Shown here: one piece after another, positions 33,760-46,925 of the stretch | How the letters are laid out: each line of letters begins with the position of its first letter | Numbering within the stretch: position 1 is the first letter of the stretch | From: Sordaria brevicollis | Taxonomy: Eukaryota; Ascomycota; Sordariomycetes; Sordariales; Sordariaceae | Reading direction: 5' to 3' | NCBI GenBank assembly: GCA_033439795.1 | Contig: JAUTDP010000011.1 | Span: forward strand, 2,108,001 to 2,172,000 | DNA length: 64,000 nucleotides | Program-made: the position numbers and the translations under genes | Notes under the pieces: model-generated | What the model was told of the DNA's origin: nothing | Database searches by the model: none | The model's input: the letters and a program-made list of their open reading frames with translations, nothing else

Positions 33760-36700
33760 TACTTCTATTTTTTATAATTATTCCTCTAAATATAATAGCG
33801 GGTTTAAATATTTTGGGTACGCTTTATAGTAAATTTATAATAATTTAAATAAGTTTTTAAAATTCTTAGTATTATAGAATTTCGGGTCCGGGTCGTATCC
33901 CTTCTAATTTATTCGGTATTAAAATTTATTAAAATATATTCGAAAAATTAAAATTTCCTTTATTTTTTATTCGATATCGTCTTTTATATATTCCCCTATT
34001 AATTTTTCTAACTTTTAACCGAATAATAAATTATTAAAATATTTCCGAAGCCTATTAGTATAGAAAATATCTATTCCTCTTTAACCCTTTAATACTTTTA
34101 ATCGGAATAAATAGTTATATTTTTCTTTAATTTTAAAATATTAGTTCGTTAAAGGAAAATCGAATTTATAATTTAATCGGTCCGTAAATTCGTTATATTT
34201 AATAATAAATACTTTATTACCGAATTTAAAATCCGGGATACGTCGATATTTATTTAATTATTTAATTATCCGCTCCTAAATTTTAATAATAAATTCTTTT
34301 ACTTTATTTACGTATCTTCGGATCCGATTTACTAAGCTTTACGTATCTTCCCGGCTAAATTTTTCTCTAATTATTAATTATACGCCGTTAAAATTAATTC
34401 GAACCTCCTAATTTAAAATTTTAGGTATCGGGAATCCTTTTAATATTTCGTACAATTATATTCTACTTAAATTATTATACGGTATTTTTATTTATATTAT
34501 ATTTATTATTAGGATCGCTTCTAATTAATTATTTTAAAAGTAATTAATAAAAGGACGAAAATATTAATCGAAATATTCGTTTATAATTTTAATCTACCCC
34601 GTAATTTAATTATATTTTAAAGAAGTTAATTTCTATTTAATATTTAAAATTTTAATTAATTTATTTATAAAGTCCAATACGAATTAAAGGCTTTTATCCA
34701 AAATAAAATTTATTTAATAATTTATAAATATAGTAAAGGCCCTTATAATATATATAAGTTACGTTTTAAGCTATTACTATTATAAAATAAAGGATAATTT
34801 ATAATACTTTATTTAATCGGTTTATTATTATAAATACGTTATTAAATTTTCGTTTATCTTTAAATATAATTTTAAAATTTATAATTAAATTTTATTAAAT
34901 ATATTAAACTATTGGGATAGGCTTTAATTTACTAGGGGTTTTATCCCGGGGAACTTTCGAAATATAATATATTACGTAATTAGTAACGAAATAATCGACG
35001 TTATTAATTATTTTTAATTATTAATATTATATAGATATTAAGCGTTTTATTTTATTTCGGTTTAAATAAGCGGTAATAATTTTTGCGTATAGTTCGTAAA
35101 TGATTTAAATTTTTAGGGTATTAAGTAGTATAATAAATTTATTAAAACGGGTAAGAATTTTATCGGTAATAAGTCGATACCTATTCTCCCCCCTTCTAAT
35201 TATATTTTAATAAATTTCTAAATCCGGGTAAATTTTATTTTCGAAAATAAGGTAATTTATAAGTAAATAGCCTTTTAATCGTTCCTCCCGAATTCTTTCT
35301 ACGATTTTAAGGTTAATTTTTATAATAGTTATATTTAAAAATATAATTAATATATAAACCGTATTAATATTATTAATTATATTATTAGGTTATATTATCC
35401 GATTATTATCGAAGTTTTTAAAAATTTAAAAGGTCTTTTATACTTTTTGCTTTGCCTTTTAATTTTTTAAATCTTTTACCTTCTTTAATAATACGTCCGC
35501 TATACCGTTTTCCTTCTTTAACCGGTAGGAAATAATAAAATAATATTAGGATAGGAATTCGGTTTATTCGATTTATTATAAATTTAAGAGTTTTTTAATA
35601 TTAAATTATTTAAGGGCTTTATTATCTATTAAAATTAGAAAGGGTTTATATAAATTAATAAGTTTAATTCTCTAATATTATAAAGTTTTAATAATAGCTA
35701 TTAACTTTTTATTATAAATAAAATAATTATATTTTACGCCGTATATTATTTCTAAATAAAAGGTAATTAATCGCTATTTATTATTAATTAATTATAATAA
35801 TACGCCGGTTATTATTCTATTAAATGCGTCCGTTTCTATACGTATTAAACGTTTATATTAGAAATAGGTTAAAATAAGCGTTAATAATAAACGATTTTTA
35901 AATTCTTTAAACGTAATTTAATAGTCTTTATTTTAATTAAAGACTTCTCCCTTCTTAATTATAATTATTAAAAATTTCGCTATTCGATTATAATTTTTAA
36001 CGAAGCGCTTATAAAAATTATAAAAATTTAAGAAAGATTATATCCTTTATATATTCGTTAGGACTTATTAATCCTTTACGATTATAATTTTTTAAAAGTC
36101 TATTAATACGTTATTAATTCTAATAATAAAATTTAAAAATTTAATCTTCTTAACGTAAAATTCGCATTTATTTAAATCCGCCTATAGACCGGCCGCCTCC
36201 AATTTAGCTAATACCTTCTTAATATAGATTTTATATTCTTCTAGGCTATTCGAGAAGATAAGGATATTATTAATATATATATTATAAAAATCGTCGAAAT
36301 AATCTATTAACGTTTCGTTAATATAGTATTAAAAGATTAATAGCCTATTAATTAACTTAAAGGGTAGGACTTTATATTTATAAGCGCCGTATTTTATTCG
36401 GAATATTATAAACTCCTCGTCGTCCGGATATATATAAATTCGATAGAAAGCCTATTTAATATCGATTTTTAAAAAAATCTTCGCTTAATTAATTTTAGTA
36501 ATAATTTTATCGATTAATAGTAGTAGATACCGGTCTTTCCTAATAATAGCGTTAAACTTTCGATAATTAGTATAGAACTTTAATTTACCGTTAACCATAA
36601 GTATAAAAAGAATAGGCGTAACTTAAAGTGCCGAATTATTTTCGATAAAACCTTTAATTAATATTTTATTAATATATTTCCGGCAAATTTTTAATTCGTT

Positions 36701-37000
36701 TACTAATATTTTATATAATAGATTATAATTAAAGTTTTCGGGCTTTATTCCGTTTATTCAATTAATTTTATAATCGTTAGTATAATAATCTAATAAAATA
36801 TTAAATTCCTTTTTACTAAATATATTTAAATATTTATAAACGTATTTTAAAATTTCTTTTTTAATTCGCTTATGTAATTTTACTTTATTTTCGGCGAAAG
36901 TTTATTTTTTTCGGTCGTTAATAAATCGGTCGAATTTATAAAAATTAATAACTCTTATATATTCTTATTTAATAAATATAAAGAAGGCGTTAATACTAAT
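33760..37000 (-). pseudogene. pol relic of copy A1 (RT, RNase H, integrase, chromodomain)
   Basis: Minus-strand translation shows the reverse-transcriptase catalytic region as YINNILIFS (36260-36277), where functional elements have YxDDILI. After it come KCEFYVKK and SFLNFYNFYKRFVKNY, typical of Ty3/gypsy RT/RNase H. Integrase-type sequence lies around 34300-34900. A chromodomain at about 33780-33985 has QYRINQKGYDPDPKFY. Many in-frame TAA/TAG show it is dead. Gag and protease should lie further right (about 37000-40300) but are too decayed for me to delimit. Confidence 0.75.
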
Positions 37001-40000
37001 AATAGCGAAATTATTATAATATTTATATTATTTTACGCCGTTGCGTTTTAATTAATATTAGTTACGTACGTCTTTTCTTTAATAAAGATCGTTCTTTCGT
37101 TCGATTTCGAATATTTCAATATATTCGCATTACGTAGGTATTATATCGTTATTTTCCTATCGTAGGGCGTATTAATTTATTAATTTGCGTTTTATCTTTA
37201 TTAAATTTTCGTCCTCTTTTAATCGAACGGGTTTCTCCTAAGGCTCTTCGAAAAATTTAATCGGTCGGCCGTATTTTATTAAAGGCGATAGGGAGGGAAT
37301 TATATTAGCGAGGGCCTCGAATTCGGAAATTTATTTATTAAATATTAAGAAAATAATAATTATTTTATCGAAAATTAATTTAATATTAGCGATGTTTATT
37401 AGGATTTTATATTTTTTTAATTAATATTTATTTAAAATAACGTTATAGTCCGAATTAACGATAATTATTATTTCTTTATTAAATTTCTAATTTTGTACCT
37501 TAATCGGTCTTTTTAAATATTAATCGATCGTTTTACTATATTATTTAATATAGCCTCCTATAATATAAGGTTAAAACCCGTATAATCTTTTTACTTTTTA
37601 TTTTATTATATTACTTATAAAATCCTTATTTATAAAAATATTACCGTTTACTCCCGAATTAATAAATATATTATTCGTAAATAAAATTTTTCTATTATTA
37701 CTTATTACAATATAAGATATAATTAAAATTAGCCTACTTAAATAATCTTTTAAAAATCTTTTATCTACCTTTATTTTTTCTAATAATACCTCTTTTAGGT
37801 TCTTTTTAAAATAATTATTTATTAATTTAATCCTTAAGAGGGAATTTAATATTTTTAGGGTAATTAATTTTCCGCTTTATTATTAATTAGCTTATTATTT
37901 TCTTTATTTTTATAATTATAATAATTAATAAATTTATTAATACGGTTAGGGTTATTATTATAGCGGTTAAGATAATTATAAAAACGGTATTCAATTTCCT
38001 TATATACGAAATACTTATTTTCTTCGAATAATTTACGGGCCTCCTTACGAATTATATCGGGGGTATAATAAGAATTACTTCGGTTACCGCTATTAGTATT
38101 AATATTACTATTAATAATATTATTAGAATTTTTATTAAAATTATTAGAATTCCTAACCTTATTAAATGAATTTGAAGAAGAGGAAGTATTTTTATCCTTT
38201 TTTTTATTATCCTTTTTAACTTTATTATTATAGAAAATACGTTAATTCATTTCGACCGCTTTTTTAATTATTAAGGCGTATTAATTAAAAGTTATATCTT
38301 CTTATCCGTATTTTTAGAAAAGGGTATTTTAAATATTATTAAAGAATTTTCAATTAAATTCTTATTTCTACGAATTAGGTAAACGACTGTATTCTCTAAT
38401 TAGGTAAATAAATTTATTATAGAATTCCTAAAAATTATTATTTATTTCGAATTTTAAATCGTTAAATTTATAAATAACTTTCTCCTTACGATTGTAATTA
38501 TAATATTTAATATATAAATAGGTTAATAATTCGTTAAAAGTCTTAATATTATAAAGACTATCGGCGAAATAAGGTTTAAAATCTTAGGTAATTTTACTAA
38601 TAGTACGGTTCTTAATATATATCTTTTTAATTTCGTTATTAAAAAAGTAGTCGGCGTTTAATTTAAATTTATTAAAAATATAATAATATTAAATATCGAA
38701 AGTAATAGTATCCTTATCCTTTTTATTATAAAAATAGGGTAGGTCCTTTTTTTTAATTAATAAACGTTTACGGTTAATTATAAAGAAATCGATAATAGGG
38801 GTTTCCTTATAATAGCCTCCTTCGTTATTATTTTCGTTACGGTTAATATAGTCGGTATAATTATAGCGCTCGAAATTCTTAAAAATTAAGAAAGCGATTT
38901 TCTTCTTATAGAAATTAATATTTTCCTTATAGAAATTAATATTCTTTTCAATTAAAATAGCGATTATAATATATAGATCGGTTATATCGCTATTCCGGGT
39001 AATTATTACTCCTCTTAATTCTTCGGTTTAAACTTTTATAATTATTAAATTATTTTTAATTTTAGCGAATTCTTTCTTTTTTTCGATTAGGTTATAATAG
39101 GTTTCGTTCTATTTAATTAAAAAGCGGGGATAAAAAGGGTAGCCCTTAATTAAGGAATTATTTTTTTATTTGTAAAGGGTATTTTATTTATTAGTACGGC
39201 CGTCGTTAAACGGGGTATTATTTTAAACCTCTTTGTCGTTGGATAAATTGTTATTTTAACCGTCGTTAAATAGGGTATTATTTTAAGCTTTTTTATTAAA
39301 ATAATCGGTAATTTAATATAGCGTAATAAATTGAATTTAGAGTTTATAATTCTTTTTGCGCAATATAGCGTTTTTATAACGTAAAATTTCGTAATTATCC
39401 AGTTCGAGGTTAGGATCTTTATTTCCATATATTTTTAATAGTTAATATATTAAAAATATATTTTTATTTTATTCTTTATATAAGTCTTTATAGAAGCGTT
39501 TATTATTTATTTTGGCGCTTTTTTAATATTTTAGTAAATTGGCGGCGTATTCGTATATTTATCCTAAATTAGTATTTAAATTAATAGCGATAATTTAATA
39601 TCCTTATTATTAAGAAAGAATAATTTTAATTAAAATAATTCGCAATTTAATTTCCTTAAAAATAGTACGTATACTTTCGGAATCTTCGATAATAGATTTA
39701 AAAGTATTGAAATTTATTAATAAAATATTATTATTATTTTATTTTAATAATTTTAACCCGTAGTTATTAAAGCTTTAAAGGTAAAGGTTAAATAACCTTT
39801 ATTATATTAGGCTTAATACTTCGTAATTACGTTAATTTTCGTATATAAAAAACCGAATAAATCTTTTATATTAAATGTATAACGAACGTTAGCGAACTTA
39901 CTAATAACTTCCTAATTAAAAAATATAATAGCTTTATTTATATTCTCCGGAATATTATAATCCTTTAGATTAAATTTATTAATATTATATAATTGGGTAT

Positions 40001-40341
40001 TTTATTTCTCTTTAAAGGTATTAATTATAATATCGCTAAGCGAACGACGCTTAAAAGTATTATTTTACTAAATAATTATATTAAGAGTAATAGGTATATT
40101 TATAATATTAAATTTAATTTACTTAATAGCGAATTTATTAAATATATTCTTCTTTTAAACTTTGTTCATTTGAACGCTTTTAGTAATAAATAATTTAGCG
40201 GTCTTGGCCGTGGTAACCTTTTCGTCGGGGGTATACGCTATTATAATTAATTACGAGGGTATATATTATAATTACTTTAATCGGTAAATAAATTTAGGAT
40301 ATTTAAATACCTCCTTAGTATATTAAAAATAATTTTGTAAT

Positions 40342-40595
40342 TATTACGAGTAATATAATTACGAGAAATAAATTTAATACGTTGAATTTAAATTTATTGT
40401 AGAATCATAAAATGAAGAAGAATAGAAGAAAACGAATAAAGGGCGCGCCCCGCGCTAGGGTTTTATACCTGGGCGCGGGCGACCCACGAAGGCGGCACGC
40501 AGTTACGTGCGCTGGTGCGGTCAACCTTTATTAGGTGACCGCCCGAGCGACAACCGGTCCGCCAGACAGGGACCCTGTCCGCCAGCGCCGTGACA
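40342..40595 (-). repeat. 5' LTR of copy A1
   Basis: Same length as the other LTR. Here the inner (left) half is mutated and the outer (right) half is intact, including CGCGCCCCGCG and the terminal CGTGACA. Confidence 0.9.
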
Positions 40596-40879
40596 ACTAT
40601 AGCGGCTAATATTATAGTAAATTACGTAAATATAGAGGAGTTATAACGAATCGATTTATAATAGGGAAGAAGAAGGATTTTAGCGGTTTTATACGGTCTT
40701 TTTCAATTATTTTATTATTATATAGATAAATACTAGCGTTCGATTTAGTACAATTTTAGTATATTTTCTCGATTTTTTTTATTATTATATAAATAAATAT
40801 AAATAAATTAAATATATTGTATATAGATTACTATTATTCTCTAATAGTCTTTATATTATTTTAACAGTCTTGAACTCCT

Positions 40880-42060
40880 TTATTTATTAACGTTATTAAT
40901 CTTTTAAAACTCTTTTAATTTTTTAATATATATATTAGCGTAATTTTTATGTTTATTAATATTATTTATAATTAATTTAGAATTTCGATAATAGCTTTAG
41001 ATTTATTTTACTTTATAATTAATTTTAATAATTATTTGACGAATAAAATTAATAAAATTAAAATTATTTATAATATCCTTACCTTTATTTAAATAATCTC
41101 TTTCTATTAATTTTTTAAAATTATTAAAATACGCTTCGATTGGGTTAAATTTTGGGGAATATAGCGGTAAATATTAAAATAAAATACTTATTTTAGCGTA
41201 CGCGTAATATAATTCCTACTACGGATATTAATTAGTATTATTTATTATTAAAATATTATTATAATTAGGGAAGGGATTTATAATAATAAGAATACGCTTT
41301 CGTAACTACTTTATAAAACCGGACGCGTCGATTACACCTTTAAATATTATTATTTTAATTAAATTATTAACTAATATAATTAAAAGAAAGTAATACCGCT
41401 TATTACGTTTAAAAATATTAAATTAAATCATAATAACGTTACGGGGAGCTTATCCGTATTTACGAATTTTATTATATCGATTTATATTAAATTTATTATA
41501 AAATATAAATATTTCGCTAATAAATAAGGATATTTTTATTATTTAATTAGCTATTAGTTTAAATTCTTATTATACCGCTTTAAATATTAATTTCTTCTTT
41601 TTTTAGCGTTTTTAACGTAAATGGCGAACTACAGTTTTGGTCGATACGTATACATTATATTCTTTAGTTAAGAAGGTATAAATCTCGTCGAAATATATTA
41701 TTAGTTTTAAAATTAATAATTCTATAACTTTCTTTATAATATATTAATTAGTGGTTATACTTAATATTAATACTAATATTAATATAAGGGTAATTATATT
41801 TTTATAACTTTTATAGGGAGTTTTTTAATATTTTGGGGTATTTTTAACGGGAATTATGAATTATTAAAAAGTTTAAAATTGCGTTTATATTAATATATAG
41901 TACGTTCGCTAATTCTAATATTAATAGTAATATCTTTTACGGGCTCGTTGTTGTAAATTATTATATAAATAACGGCGCGTTGGTTTTTATTCGGAATATT
42001 AATTATATTATATAATAATAATAATAATAAAATAAATATAGGGATAGTAAAAAATAATAG
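40880..42060 (-). pseudogene. Tc1-like (DDE_3) transposase relic
   Basis: Minus-strand translation through stops shows YVSTKTVVRHLR (HTH end), LIAN-IIKISLFISEIFIF, YNKFNINRYNKIRKYG-APRNV, FKGVIDASGFIKQ, NPFPNYNNILIINN and YLPLYSPKFNPIEAYFNNFKK. This is the ordered signature of fungal Tc1-like transposases with a DDE catalytic core. The first two catalytic aspartates read Asn, as RIP would cause; the glutamate of NPIE remains. The N-terminus points to the right-hand inverted repeat, and the coding end stops about 300 bp before the nested retrotransposon. Confidence 0.75.
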
Positions 42061-42189
42061 AAGAAATAGTAATTATTATCTATATTCAAAGTTCGTTGTT
42101 TTGCGCCAGTTTTTGTCGATTTTGATGTAGAAAAGAAAGATAAATTGATGAAAATGGTCAAAGTTGGTCGATTCTGTCAAATCCGTTTG

Positions 42190-42259
42190 CTTATTGTTGT
42201 GGCTAGTTCAACTCGGATTTCATACACGCTAAGATTATTAAGACGTTTGAGTGTGGGAA
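42190..42259. repeat. Right arm of the 70-bp inverted repeat
   Basis: Reverse complement of the left arm, reading TTCCCACACTCAAACGTC inward. It is less AT-rich than the adjoining interior. Confidence 0.85.
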
Positions 42260-42420
42260 CTTACAAACCGCGGATGCCGTAGTCTCTTCTATAGAACCTC
42301 CGTCCACGGCGCTTAGCGGACCCACCCCATAAAATATAGGTCTCCTCTCCTCGAACTTTAGTAAGAGGAGGTCTATTCGGGTTTTGCGCGTTTTGGCTAT
42401 AGGCCATTAAAATACTTATA
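42260..42420. other. Short GC-richer segment inside the AT-rich block
   Basis: This stretch keeps CpA/TpG and has words reminiscent of the pogo-like ends (GGACCCACC, CTCCTCTCCTCG, TTTTGCGCG). It may be unmutated host DNA or the edge of another, related element. I see no gene. Confidence 0.3.
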
Positions 42421-42939
42421 AACATTCTTACTTTTTATAACTTTTTGAGCAAATACTTTTAATTATTTTAATTACTATATATTATACCGTATTATATTTT
42501 TATTATTAAATATTACTTCGGTAAAACTTTCTTTACCCTTTTTTTTTTTTTTTTTATTTTATATCTTCTTAATTAATTTTTATTCTTTAAAGGGTACTAT
42601 TTATCGATATTTCTTACCTACCTCTTAAAAATAAATATCTAATCTTTATTATTCCTTAACTAAAACGTATAAAAGTTTCTAATTATTATATTAAGGGTAG
42701 AATCTACCTTTAATAAAATTTTAATTTCGATTAGAATTTTAGAATTAAATTAATCTTTTACTATTCTGCCGGCGTTATATATTACTATATAATAATATAT
42801 AATTACTATTATTTAATATATAATTGTAAATAAATATATTTAATATTAAATTCGGTTTATTTATATAATAATTCAAATCCTATTAAATTTAATTAATTAA
42901 TCGCGTTTGTATCAATTCCTACGCGAATTTCGCCTTTAA

Positions 42940-44960
42940 TAAATAGAATATATTTATTATATTATTTATTAATATAGTAATACTATCTTTATTATTATAA
43001 TTAATTTTAGTAAAAATATTATCCTTTAAATTATATCCGTTATCTTCCCTACGAAAATTATAATCCAACTTATTCCCTTCAATCGTCTTAATTAGGAATA
43101 AAAGGACGTTATTATTAAATATCTTAATATAACTCACCTTCTTATAAATTAAAATTTTTATAAAGTATATATATTAAATATTATTAATTTAGGACTTTAA
43201 TTAATTAATATAATTTAATTTATTATAGAATAATATATATTATAAGTATTATATTTATATCTTTTTCAGACCCGAATAAATACTATACCATCGGTTTTTA
43301 AAACTCCTTTACGAGCCCGAATTTATTTCTAAAATAGTATTTATCGTTATTAATAAACTTTATACTATTTATTAATAATATAAATTCTATTTTTATTTTT
43401 CCGACCTCTTCTAATTTCGTTAAATTCTTCCCCTTTCTATCCTATAATTTAAGTATATTATAACGTTAATTAAATTATTAAAAACGTATATTCGGAAATA
43501 CGCTAGTTTTTACCCCTTTAGTAACGTTATTAATTCGCTTTAAATTATTAGGGTACTAATCGACCGTTTTAAAATCACCCTCGTTTTTAACTTTATTTTA
43601 AAAAACGAAATATAGAATTTTAAACGCTTCGAATTCCTCTTCGTACCTATATCCAATATTATTTAAAAAATTATTATTTATATCGATAATAAGGATTTTA
43701 TCGATAAAGTAAAGAAATATTTTATCGATATTTTTATTAAATATAACCTCCGTATTTGGATTAAAGCGCTATTTACTATTTAAATTTATTATTTATATAT
43801 ACGCCCGGTTAATTAAAATCGTTTATATTAATAATTTATTACTTTTAATTCGTAATACCGGATTATTATTTTTATTATAACGTTAAAAATAAGTATAAAT
43901 ATATTAAATATAATACGTATTATATAATATAAATAAATTAAATTTAAAAATATAGTAGATTTATAGTAGTAATTTAATTACGCTATACGTAACGGTAATA
44001 AAGGCATTACCTATTTTTTTATATTATATTAATATTTTAATTAATTCGGAATTAATTTCGTTCTATTAATTATATTAATTACGTAATTTATTAATTTATA
44101 TTTATACGAATTTAATTTATTATTTATATTAAAGAAATTATTTAATTTAATATAATCCTAACTTATTAATCGGATTATAATTTTACGTTCGGTTAAGGAT
44201 CCGGTATATAATATTTTCCCCTTTTTAAACTTTTGCCCGCGAAAATAAATTATAAAGGTAAAGGAATTTCGGGCTAAATTTATAAAAGAAACCTCCAAAA
44301 TATATATATTCGTTAATATATTATATTTTTGCGAAACGTTATTTAAAATTTTATAATATAATATTAACCGTTCGAATTAAATTTAGATTAAATATTATAA
44401 TATTTATAATTATCGTTTTAATCGAATAGAAAAATTATCCCCGAAACCGAAAAAAAAATTCGGTATTCTAATTATTATTAATAAAGCGGGATTATTCTTA
44501 ACCTAATTCGAAAATTTCTTCCTAATATAAATTATATCCGCGTTTATAAATTTAAATATAAATTTTTAATTACCCTATTCCGCTATTATTTCGCCCGAAA
44601 TATATTAATAAATAGTACGCTTTATAATCGGGAAATAAGAGGTATCGGTACGGACGATTTCGTATTTTACTATAAATATACCGATATTAAATAATTAAAA
44701 GTATTTAGAATAATATAATGCCGATTTCGTAGCTAAATATATTAAATTATATATAATATCGATTATATAACCGAATAAACGTAAAAATATTTATATTATT
44801 AATATTATAAATAATAGAGATAATTAAATTCGGTTTACTTCTATTATAAATCGGCTTAATTTAGCTCTATATATTATTACGGCCCTAACGTTCGCCTCTT
44901 CGCCTAGGCCTACTCGGCATTCCGTTTATATAACAATAAATCGAAAATCCAAATATAGTA
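42940..44960 (+). pseudogene. RecQ-like superfamily 2 helicase relic
   Basis: A single plus-strand frame is coding-like for about 670 codons with only TAA/TAG interruptions. In order it shows a decayed P-loop (INFSKNIILQ at about 43000-43030; every change from GxGKS is G-to-A), then ...IQLIPFNRLNQEQK, then FRPE. Further on come IIIYIDNKDFIDKVKKY and RPVNQNRLYQQF, then RIIIFIITLKISIN (motif V, GMGxD decayed) and DL--FNYAIRNGNKGI (motif VI, 43958-44000). This order fits RecQ-type helicases. Being RIP-mutated, it belonged to a repeated family, such as a transposon cargo or a telomere-linked helicase type. Its N-terminus and element boundaries are not found. Confidence 0.58.
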
Positions 44961-46639
44961 GGCGATAGGCGCTTTTATAAATATATATATTAATTAAATA
45001 ATAACCTTCTTTATAAATTTTAAAATTATTAAAATATTATTCAAATTAGAGTAATTAATCGAATTTTAGTAATTCTAAATATAATTTAATATTATTTAAA
45101 TTAAAATAATTCGCGAATATATTTTAATCTAAATAATATTATATAATATATCCCTCTCTATATATTATTACTTCGTACCCTTATTCTAATTATAATAAAA
45201 TATCGTAATCGTTATATTATTATTATCTACCCGTTAATTACCGGAAATTATAATATTTTAATCACGAAACGTTAAATTTACCTAAATCCTAATAGTTTTT
45301 AAAATAAATATAAATATAACCGTATATAACTTTATAAATTTTATTAAAGAAATAATATATAATATAATATAAATATTTAACTTATTTCTATAAATCCTTT
45401 ATAATTTATAATTTTATAACCGATTCCGCCTTTTATTTATATACCTTCGTAATATTTATTTAAAAGACTATTTTGAATACGTTTATACTAAAGTTAAGAA
45501 GGAATTTATAAACGTTACCGCTTATATTAGATTATTAATAATAAATCTATTTATTCGGCTTCGTACTTATTGTGTAATTGAAGGTTAATATATCTTTAAA
45601 AATAGTAAAAGTAGAGGGTTACTTATAGAATTAAATATAAATATATCGTACGGTAATAAATTTAATAACTTCGATATTAGCCTTTAGGGGGAGAGTAAAA
45701 ATTATTTAAATTATAATTTATATAAAAACGGTATAAGGCCGGCGGCGTAAGGAATTAGGGGCGTAATTATTAAAATAAATTAAACGATATTAAATATATA
45801 TTATTTACCCTTTAATTTTAGGAATATATTCGTTATATAAAGATTAAAGTAATTAAAAGTCTTTATTTTTAATATATATTATTATTATAGCGTATAAAGG
45901 TTATAAAAGAGGAGGAAAATATAAGTAATTATTAAAGAATTTAAACGAAGGAAAAATATAGTATATATTATATCCGCGTAAAGGTTATACGCTATTAAAA
46001 TAAAATTTAAAGTAAATCCCCTATATTTTATTAACGTATAAATTAAATAATATCGAAATAGTATAATAAATATAGAAAATATATTCTCAATTTTTTTAAT
46101 TATTACCCTATATTATATTTAAAAGGTTAGGCATCTTTTTACCCTTTTCTAAAATCCCCGCCCCCGGTTTAATATATTAGTTAAAAACCGTTTTAACCTC
46201 CGCTTATATAATAGGAATTCCTACGTCCAATTTAGCCTCGAAAATATACGTTACATTATAAGGCGCCTCCGCGTAATATATAAAAACACTTTTATTAATC
46301 TTTAAATATAATACTTCGAAATATATATTAATAGAATAAATAAATACTTTTATAGCGTTAATCCTAATTTCTATATATTTAAATTAACGTTTTAATTTAT
46401 TCTAATTATTAATTAATACATTATATTATATACTCTTTAAATAATAAATTTTTTAATTAATATTATTTAACGTAGCTAAAATTTATATTTCGCGAATAAA
46501 TTTTAATAATATATCTTTATAACGTATAAATATTATATTATAAATATTAATATACGTATAGTATTTTATTTATAAGGGAGGATTTACTTTCCCTATTATT
46601 TAATATAAATTAGGGTAAAAGGGTAAATAAAAAGCGAAA
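44961..46639. other. Unrecognised RIP-mutated DNA
   Basis: AT-rich sequence left of the second retrotransposon. The minus strand has a locally coding-like, C-poor stretch near 46130-46320 (for example VTYIFEAKLDVGIP) that I cannot assign. It continues beyond the inserted retrotransposon at 54319. Confidence 0.4.
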
Positions 46640-46925
46640 TATTATAGGATTATACTTGTGCCATACCCGGTATACGCACTAACCACCTATATAGGTACCT
46701 AAATCTCTAGCGACTATTCCCGACTATAGTACGCATACTATAATTCGATATAGTCTAAATCTAATTACTTGTAATTACGTACAATATTATATAAATGCGC
46801 ACGGATTAAGGTATAAGTTTACGCCTATATATCCAATCCTCCGTATATACTTCTCCCTTCCCTTCTTTTATACAATAATATATATTTTATTATATACTTA
46901 ATGGTATTAACGCTATCCCTTAATA
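46640..46925 (+). repeat. 5' LTR of element B
   Basis: It aligns end to end with 54033-54318. The outer left part is intact (GTGCCATACCCGGTATACGC); the inner right part is AT-converted. Confidence 0.9.

Larger units (their letters stand above)
33340..40595 (-). mobile_element. Full-length Ty3/gypsy chromovirus LTR retrotransposon (copy A1), RIP-inactivated
   Basis: It is 7256 bp with 254-bp LTRs at both ends (TG...CA after allowing RIP; TGTCACG...CGTGACA inverted tips) and a perfect ACTAT duplication (33335-33339 and 40596-40600). The polypurine tract lies next to the left LTR on the minus strand, so the element points left. Integrase, chromodomain, RNase H and reverse transcriptase remnants appear in chromovirus order. 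It is inserted in an older, already repetitive element. Confidence 0.92.
30431..42259. mobile_element. Candidate TIR transposon carrying two convergent ORF relics, split by a retrotransposon
   Basis: Inverted repeats of 70 bp close the region. Removing the nested retrotransposon and one 5-bp duplication leaves about 4.57 kb. A Tc1-like transposase relic runs leftward from the right end and an unrecognised ORF relic runs rightward from the left end, so the two converge. I could not find a clean target-site duplication: TA precedes CACTCAAACG on the left but TG follows on the right. The unit as one element is therefore inferred. Confidence 0.5.

Noticed and set aside
40440..40595. GC-rich island that could be taken for a host gene or CpG island
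   Set aside because: It is the unmutated outer half of an LTR; the same sequence occurs in the other family A LTRs.
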